Assembly (NCBI GenBank): GCA_021847855.1
Contig: JAJZOT010000024.1
Coordinates: 1-10,904 of the forward strand
DNA from: Thermoplasmata archaeon
GTDB lineage: Archaea > Thermoplasmatota > Thermoplasmata > Thermoplasmatales > Thermoplasmataceae
Reading direction: 5' to 3'
Length of the DNA: 10,904 bases
The notes below the pieces were generated by a model. It was not told where the DNA came from, did not search any database, and saw only the letters and a program-made list of their open reading frames with translations. A program made the position numbers and the translations under genes. This document shows positions 7,053 to 10,904 of the stretch, one piece after another (positions within the stretch are counted from its first letter, which is position 1; each line of letters opens with the position of its first letter).

Positions 7053-8252
7053 TTATTTTTGCTCCTGGAAATAGTCATTCTTGAAATGATACTTGAAGAG
7101 CCATTCGTAATGTCCATGCAGTGACCCCCAGTAAATTTTCTCCATTACCTTCTTTTCCATGTAATTTGTTCTCGATGGTGCAATTTTTTCCACGGAGGTA
7201 TCGTAGGTACCAACCACGAAGGTGGCTTTGTGGAAACCTGTTTCCATGGAACACTGTGTTCTGCCGGTGAACTTATATCTCTTTTGGGTGCCCTTTATTT
7301 CCTCAATTATGTTGTTGGCCACCACAACACCTTCAAGATGGGCTTCTACACCTGCCTTCGATATTGGTATATTTGTTGTGTCCCCAATGGCGAATCCATT
7401 ATCATAGCTTGTAATGTGCAGATTCCTCTTGTCAACTTTAACCCATCCGTCTTCATCCGCAATTTCAGATCCTTTCAGGAATCCCGCAGGTTTATGTGGG
7501 GGTGTCAGAAACAGGTAATCATACTTCACAGTTTCTCCCTCAAGAGATGTTATCTCTTTCTTATCTGAATCGACCGAATCTGTGTTGAATGTTGTGATGC
7601 TTTCTATGGACCGAGCTTCATATAAAGGTTTTATGACTTCGTTTATTGGCTCAGCCGAATATATTCTTGTGAACGGCGTTATATAAGTTATTTCGACTTT
7701 ATCTCTTATTCCAGCCTTTCTAAAGTGCTCATCCAACATGAACGCAGATTCGTTAGGGGACGGAGGGCACTTATACGGAAGTCCTGCTATTCCCACCACT
7801 ATCTTGCCTGATTTTATCTTGGTTATCTGTTGATATATTAGGCTTGAGTTCTGGGCGCTTGTGTGAAAATCCATATTTGCCTCTCTAAGACCTGAAATTT
7901 GATCATAATCCGGAAATGACCCAGTTGATATTATGATGTAATCGAAGTCGATCTTTTCGTTACTGCCTTCTGTTCTTAAGTACTGGTTTGCGAGATCTAC
8001 CTTTTCACAGTTGTCATAAACAATGTTTACACCGTTTGACAATAGTTTTTTCACAGGTCTCCTGATCTTCGAGGGATCTGTTCCACGGAATGCAACTTCA
8101 AGGTATCCTGGCTGGAATTCCTGTTCCTTCCTCTTATCAAAAAGTGTAATGGATACTTCGCCATTCTTAATTTGACTCGACAGGCTTTTTGCTAATTTGC
8201 TGGAAGTTATGAGGCCTCCAGCCCCACTTCCTATTATTGCTATTCTTTTCAT
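7053..8252 (-). CDS. SQR-like FAD-dependent oxidoreductase (sulfide/persulfide oxidation)
   Basis: The 399-residue product is a two-Rossmann-fold flavoprotein of the sulfide:quinone oxidoreductase / NDH-2 group. It begins with the FAD-binding IAIIGSGAGG, has IISTGSFPDY in mid domain, GIAGLPYKCPPSPNE (about 155-168) and the second FAD motif AIGDTTNIPISKAG (about 288-301). Two cysteines, Cys162 (in YKCPPSP) and Cys334 (in RTQCSMETG), lie where SQRs carry their active disulfide; the third cysteine of type I SQR (about residue 128) is absent, and Cys82 is elsewhere. The aromatic C-terminus (HGHYEWLFKYHF) could dock to the membrane. It is the last gene of the tusA operon. The start is ATG 8252, preceded by AAGGTGATG; an ATG at 8258 and a GTG at 8261 overlapping the yeeE stop are alternatives. 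NADH dehydrogenase activity is not excluded. Confidence 0.85.
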   Translation of the reverse strand: MKRIAIIGSGAGGLITSSKLAKSLSSQIKNGEVSITLFDKRKEQEFQPGYLEVAFRGTDPSKIRRPVKKLLSNGVNIVYDNCEKVDLANQYLRTEGSNEKIDFDYIIISTGSFPDYDQISGLREANMDFHTSAQNSSLIYQQITKIKSGKIVVGIAGLPYKCPPSPNESAFMLDEHFRKAGIRDKVEITYITPFTRIYSAEPINEVIKPLYEARSIESITTFNTDSVDSDKKEITSLEGETVKYDYLFLTPPHKPAGFLKGSEIADEDGWVKVDKRNLHITSYDNGFAIGDTTNIPISKAGVEAHLEGVVVANNIIEEIKGTQKRYKFTGRTQCSMETGFHKATFVVGTYDTSVEKIAPSRTNYMEKKVMEKIYWGSLHGHYEWLFKYHFKNDYFQEQK

Positions 8253-8257
8253 TTTCA

Positions 8258-9712
8258 TCACCTTGTTATTGGCTCTGGTGTTAATTTCTTGATTCTTCCC
8301 AATACGACGTAATGGTATGTGGAAATTCCAATTCCCAGTATCATCACAACAAAACCCGCGATGATCATTACATTGCTTTCCTGGGTCATAAGGGTGGATG
8401 GTATTCTTACAAGATACCTTGAATTGGCATTCAGGCTCTCAAGTCCAATCGCCACAAGGATAAGACCAAATATCACGGAGAATACACATTGTTCCAGGAG
8501 GGAACGATATCTTGTGACATACTTTGCAGCATTTATTGTCCTGGCCTTGGATCCAGCAAGTCTCGTACTGAGAAATATATATGCAAAGTACCCTGCAACG
8601 CTTCCGAGTATTATCCCGACGGCGAATACGAGTCCAAACAATGAAAGTCCTGCCAGACCACTCCAGAATCCCCCGACGCTGCAACCTTGTGCGATTCTAG
8701 CTCCTATTGCAATAATCACACCGCCAAAGAAACCAATAGATAAATCGCCCGCCTTACCGGCCGACCCGGATGGAAGTCGTATTTTGAAAGTGCCCCTTGC
8801 CATGGAAAATACGGTCGATCCTGCAATAATCATCAGAATGAAAAATGAGAATGCACTTATCACAGGGATTGTCTGATACCAATTAGTGGACAAACCGCTT
8901 CCACCAAGATAAATACCAAACGGTGAAAGAAGATATTGTGAGAAGAGTGCAACGGGCGTCGTGACTCCTAGATAGTTAAATGAATGCCCTGCGGCGAATA
9001 TGAATGAAGCAATCATTGCGAAAGAGAAGACTGTTCCAATGAAATATGGTGAGTTCATAATAGCTTTTTTTCCTTTAGTAGAGGAACTTTGCAGACTTCC
9101 TATGCGTCTCTTTCTAAGTATAAGTGCAGCCCAAAGAAGAGCCAGGAAGAATAGTATTCCCACGATTGCCGCACCAGCTGTGTCCGTAATTCCCGGTAAT
9201 AAATTGGGTACATAGTTCAGAGTACTTCCATTTCCAATATTCCCGGTTCCAGTTGCCTTCCACCAATAAGCAAGATCCAACCAGTTGAAAATCGGAAAAG
9301 CGAAGATAATTGATCCGAGTGCGAGGCCGAGAAGTTCCATCCAGTTTACTACGTATCCTGATCCGGATTTCCATAACATCCCAACCATGCACCCCTGTCC
9401 AAGCATCATACCAAAGCCAAAGATGAAGGAACCCAGAAGAGTGAACCACCCTGCACCCGGAAGGAAGGCATATGCGTCAGCAACAGGAACAGCTCCAACT
9501 GCTACCAGCAGACCTGTTCCCAGTGACGATACTGCGATGCTAACCAGAATTATTTCATAAATGCTACTGTATCTCAGACCCATTACCTGGTGAGTTGCTA
9601 TTACCATGCAATAGGTTTTTTTCTCAGCGTATCCTCCAAACAAGAAGCCCAGTATTGCATAAAATATAACGGCGATTATTGGAGCATAAATCAGCAAAGG
9701 AACTGCAGACAT
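8258..9712 (-). CDS. yeeE: YeeE/YedE (TsuA-type) sulfur-compound transporter
   Basis: A 484-residue integral membrane protein with two homologous halves, as in the YeeE/YedE family whose characterised members import thiosulfate. The hallmark Gly-rich loop with a cysteine occurs in each half: FGFGMMLGQGCMVG (Cys108) and GGVIIAIGARIAQGCSVGG (Cys344). Cys35 in the first-helix region (KKTYCMVIATHQV) fits the third cysteine that lines the pathway in TsuA; Cys409 is additional. At least ten hydrophobic helices are visible and a basic loop (RKRRIGS...KGKK) splits the halves. The gene follows tusA directly and overlaps the start region of the flavoprotein gene, so all three are probably co-translated. 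GTGATC lies two bases before the ATG at 9712; a GTG at 9724, one base after the tusA stop, would add four residues. Confidence 0.93.
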   Translation of the reverse strand: MSAVPLLIYAPIIAVIFYAILGFLFGGYAEKKTYCMVIATHQVMGLRYSSIYEIILVSIAVSSLGTGLLVAVGAVPVADAYAFLPGAGWFTLLGSFIFGFGMMLGQGCMVGMLWKSGSGYVVNWMELLGLALGSIIFAFPIFNWLDLAYWWKATGTGNIGNGSTLNYVPNLLPGITDTAGAAIVGILFFLALLWAALILRKRRIGSLQSSSTKGKKAIMNSPYFIGTVFSFAMIASFIFAAGHSFNYLGVTTPVALFSQYLLSPFGIYLGGSGLSTNWYQTIPVISAFSFFILMIIAGSTVFSMARGTFKIRLPSGSAGKAGDLSIGFFGGVIIAIGARIAQGCSVGGFWSGLAGLSLFGLVFAVGIILGSVAGYFAYIFLSTRLAGSKARTINAAKYVTRYRSLLEQCVFSVIFGLILVAIGLESLNANSRYLVRIPSTLMTQESNVMIIAGFVVMILGIGISTYHYVVLGRIKKLTPEPITR

Positions 9713-9725
9713 AAGATCACTCACT

Positions 9726-9962
9726 CTATGATTTTTTTCCAGTTACCTTGAGTGTTACTTCAAAGTAATCATCCACTTCCCTTGATCCCACAAATTCATT
9801 TCTCGTTCTCTCGCACCATGCCTTTGAGTCGGGAACTACTCCCGGATCGTTTGCCACAAGCACTATCGTGTCCCCATTCTGAGATTTCTTGTATGCCCTG
9901 ATCAGATCAGTAATTGGACCCGGGCAGGCTGTTCCCCTACTATCAACATTCATTGTTGTCAT
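9726..9962 (-). CDS. tusA: TusA-family sulfur carrier protein
   Basis: A 78-residue soluble protein of the TusA/SirA/YeeD family, which carries sulfur as a persulfide on a conserved cysteine. The signature SRGTACPGPITDLIRAYKK gives a CPGP motif with Cys13 on the first helix; the following GDTIVLVANDPGVVPDSKAW is the typical strand-loop-helix. A second cysteine (Cys50 in AWCERT) is common in members paired with YeeE transporters. The C-terminal strand EVDDYFEVTLKV completes the beta sheet. It is the first gene of the tusA-yeeE-flavoprotein operon, and its role is probably to accept sulfur released by the transporter. The start at 9962 is chosen because GGGGTGATGAAG precedes it, the same arrangement as in the flavoprotein gene; upstream TTG/GTG/ATG codons in frame would add up to seven residues. 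Confidence 0.94.
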   Translation of the reverse strand: MTTMNVDSRGTACPGPITDLIRAYKKSQNGDTIVLVANDPGVVPDSKAWCERTRNEFVGSREVDDYFEVTLKVTGKKS

Positions 9963-10320
9963 CTTCATCACCCCACAATACAATTATCTGGTTCCCAATT
10001 GACATCCCTTTTCCGTAATTCTTGGCACCAATTAGTCAATCACACTTCTGATATTAACGAGGTATCCTGATATGTAGGCATACCACAATATTTGAGTTAT
10101 AGCATGCAGGATCTTACAGAAATTCCATGAATCTTGGCAACACCAACATTGCAGCCTTTCTCTTTGATCGGTTTGGTTCATTTCTTCTCCAAGAAATTCC
10201 ATGGTAAAGCTTATTTTCAGGAGAAGGGATCATAATATGCTCTTGCAATGGGGAGTGAAGGTCTTCCCTTATAATTTAGGTGAACCCATTGTTTTCATTG
10301 TTTCTGGTATATTCTGTGTT
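9963..10320. other. Intergenic region upstream of tusA, no confident gene
   Basis: The first part should hold the promoter of the sulfur operon. The best box on the minus strand is TTAATATC (10050-10057), which would give a leader of about 65 bases; it is not strong. Around 10100-10180 the minus strand encodes a short IS3-OrfB-like phrase (KEKGCNVGVAKIHGISVRS) with nearby stops, perhaps a further piece of the insertion-element remnant on the right. Nothing else is recognisable. Confidence 0.35.
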
Positions 10321-10326
10321 GAATCA

Positions 10327-10577
10327 ATATTTAAGTGGATTGTAGCTTGAGTTCTTCCATCTCTTCCTTCCTGAATACGATCTTCCATATCCTGTAACTG
10401 GTTCCATTCTCCTGTAATGTGGTTTAAGACAGTCCATTTCCGAAGGTATCAAAGGATTCCTTCCACTTGTAATACATGCTTGGATTGACAGAGTATTTCC
10501 CGCGTGTTTCAACAACCTTGCAGTCCTGCCATTGCTCCTCTTGGACCCATTTCAATTTATTTCTTAATATATATTTA
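10327..10577 (-). pseudogene. Degenerate IS3-like OrfA transposase remnant
   Basis: Reading the minus strand, one frame gives LKWVQEEQWQDCKVV, then RGKYSVNPSMYYKWKESF, then a TAA (after NGLS). In the same frame it resumes with an amphipathic segment containing LQENG, KIVFRKEEMEELK. This matches the helix-turn-helix plus leucine-zipper layout of IS3-type OrfA proteins ('sgi.ps.lYkWkk.f...g..gL...en..Lrk...lE.EilK'). The stop after the helix-turn-helix, the absence of a start codon in frame and the missing catalytic OrfB show it is dead. A TATA-like stretch (about 10563-10577) lies where the element's promoter would have been. A 63-codon frame in another phase across this region is a shadow. 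Confidence 0.6.
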
Positions 10578-10582
10578 ACTAT

Positions 10583-10602
10583 GTAAGACAACTTTGTCTC
10601 AC
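10583..10602. repeat. Imperfect 20-bp palindrome near the IS remnant
   Basis: GTAAGACAAC/TTTGTCTCAC pairs at eight of ten positions, with AGACAA and TTGTCT exact. It lies just outside the TATA-like stretch of the OrfA remnant, so it may be a remaining element end or a regulator site. The word AGACAACTT inside it recurs at 6593-6601, upstream of the other transposase-like fragment. Confidence 0.35.
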
Positions 10603-10677
10603 TATTTAGGGGGGGCAGACAATATGTAAGGGTTCACTCTGTATTCAGGAATCTCCTACACACCGGTGCAATATGTA

Positions 10678-10701
10678 AAGTATAAGTATTAATTTATACT
10701 T
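10678..10701. promoter_or_regulatory. 24-bp inverted repeat containing the promoter of the Fe-S gene
   Basis: AAGTATAA (10678-10685) and TTATACTT (10694-10701) are exact reverse complements with an 8-base A/T-rich spacer. The right arm with its left neighbours (AATTTATACTT) is a good TATA box for plus-strand transcription, with a start expected near 10722. A dimeric repressor on this site would mask the TATA box. Confidence 0.5.
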
Positions 10702-10721
10702 GAATTGTTAACAACAAGGGT

Positions 10722-10805
10722 ATGTTCAGTAAAAGTGAATCCGAATTAAAAAAGGGGATTGAAGTTTATGGGGCAAAAAAAAGTTTTGGTAAACATAGAT
10801 GGTAG
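10722..10805 (+). CDS. 27-codon ORF overlapping the Fe-S gene start
   Basis: A short frame beginning MFSKSESELKKGIEVYGAKK and ending at a TAG, overlapping the next gene by 38 bases in a different frame. Its ATG falls at the transcript start predicted from the TATA box (10691-10701), with AAGGGT just upstream. It may be a leader peptide affecting translation of the downstream gene or a chance frame; the Lys-rich second half simply reflects the A-rich start of that gene. Confidence 0.25.
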   Translation: MFSKSESELKKGIEVYGAKKSFGKHRW

Positions 10806-10904
10806 GGATTATTCGGCAAACGGAGATATTAATTTCCTTAAGTTTCTCGAGATTAAAGGATTCAATGTCCCGCATATATGCTATCAGGAAAATCTTGGAC
10901 CAAT
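10768..10904 (+). CDS. N-terminal [2Fe-2S] domain of a formate dehydrogenase alpha / NuoG-like protein (cut by window edge)
   Basis: Only the first 45 complete codons are present, starting MGQKKVLVNIDGRDYSANG. A beta-grasp ferredoxin start is clear: a strand pair ending in a D/N-G turn, helix NFLKFLEIKGFNVPHICY with the first cluster cysteine (Cys39), then QENLGP, which normally leads into a CxxC. The 'vP.lCy...lgp' pattern is typical of the N-terminus of molybdopterin-dependent formate dehydrogenase alpha subunits and of NuoG, where this domain begins an electron-wire of Fe-S clusters. Which of the two it is, and its length, cannot be seen. The frame is closed upstream by a TAA at 10747, so ATG 10768 (or a TTG at 10759) is the start. 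GGGG lies about 11 bases upstream. Confidence 0.75.
   Translation, partial: MGQKKVLVNIDGRDYSANGDINFLKFLEIKGFNVPHICYQENLGP

Noticed and set aside
8319..8876. 185-codon open frame on the plus strand inside the YeeE-type gene
   Set aside because: Antisense to a highly hydrophobic coding region; its Pro/Thr/Ile-rich composition is what reverse-complemented membrane codons give.
10237..10350. 37-codon plus-strand frame (MLLQWGVKVFPYNLGEP...) with GGAG about 14 bases upstream
   Set aside because: Ribosome binding site spacing is poor and the frame overlaps the IS3-like remnant; there is no neighbour that would need it.
10324..10515. 63-codon minus-strand frame upstream of tusA
   Set aside because: It is a different phase of the same DNA that encodes the OrfA-like helix-turn-helix phrase; the protein in this phase has no family resemblance.

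Overview
The window looks like the chromosome of an archaeon, most plausibly a moderately AT-rich acidophile of the Thermoplasmata. This rests on archaeal-style A/T-rich promoter boxes about 25 bases before likely transcript starts, Shine-Dalgarno matches to GGAGGTGAT inside operons, a stand-alone Lrp/AsnC ligand-binding-domain protein, a short KdpC rich in N-glycosylation sequons, and a TusA/YeeE/SQR-like sulfur cluster. The lineage is an inference; no rRNA or other phylogenetic marker is present. Almost every gene lies on the minus strand.

Layout, left to right. (1) 1-1222 (-): an APC-type amino-acid permease that runs off the left edge. It is preceded by a 37-codon reading frame with a strong ribosome binding site that overlaps the permease start by 14 bases. 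Upstream lie a likely promoter, a perfect 16-bp palindrome, a second dyad and a short tandem repeat. (2) 1653-5930 (-): kdpA-kdpB-kdpC, the potassium-importing P-type ATPase, tightly overlapped, with no kdpF, kdpD or kdpE in the window. (3) 6148-6447 (-): a free RAM-domain protein of the Lrp/AsnC family with its own promoter and a T7 tract after it. (4) 6600-7050 (+): a decayed transposase-like fragment. (5) 7053-9962 (-): tusA - yeeE/yedE-type transporter - SQR-like flavoprotein, which reads as one operon for importing and handling sulfane sulfur. (6) 9963-10640: mostly non-coding, with a broken IS3-like transposase remnant. (7) 10678-10904 (+): a promoter with a 24-bp inverted repeat, a short overlapping ORF, and the first 45 residues of an N-terminal [2Fe-2S] domain of the formate dehydrogenase alpha / NuoG type, cut by the right edge.

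How the parts work together: KdpABC would scavenge K+ at low external concentration, with the RAM protein as the only regulator candidate next door. In the sulfur operon the YeeE-type channel would bring in thiosulfate, TusA would accept or relay the sulfur through its CPGP cysteine, and the flavoprotein with two candidate redox cysteines would oxidise sulfide or persulfide sulfur and pass electrons to quinone. That functional chain is inferred from gene order and family knowledge. No tRNA, rRNA or CRISPR array was seen.
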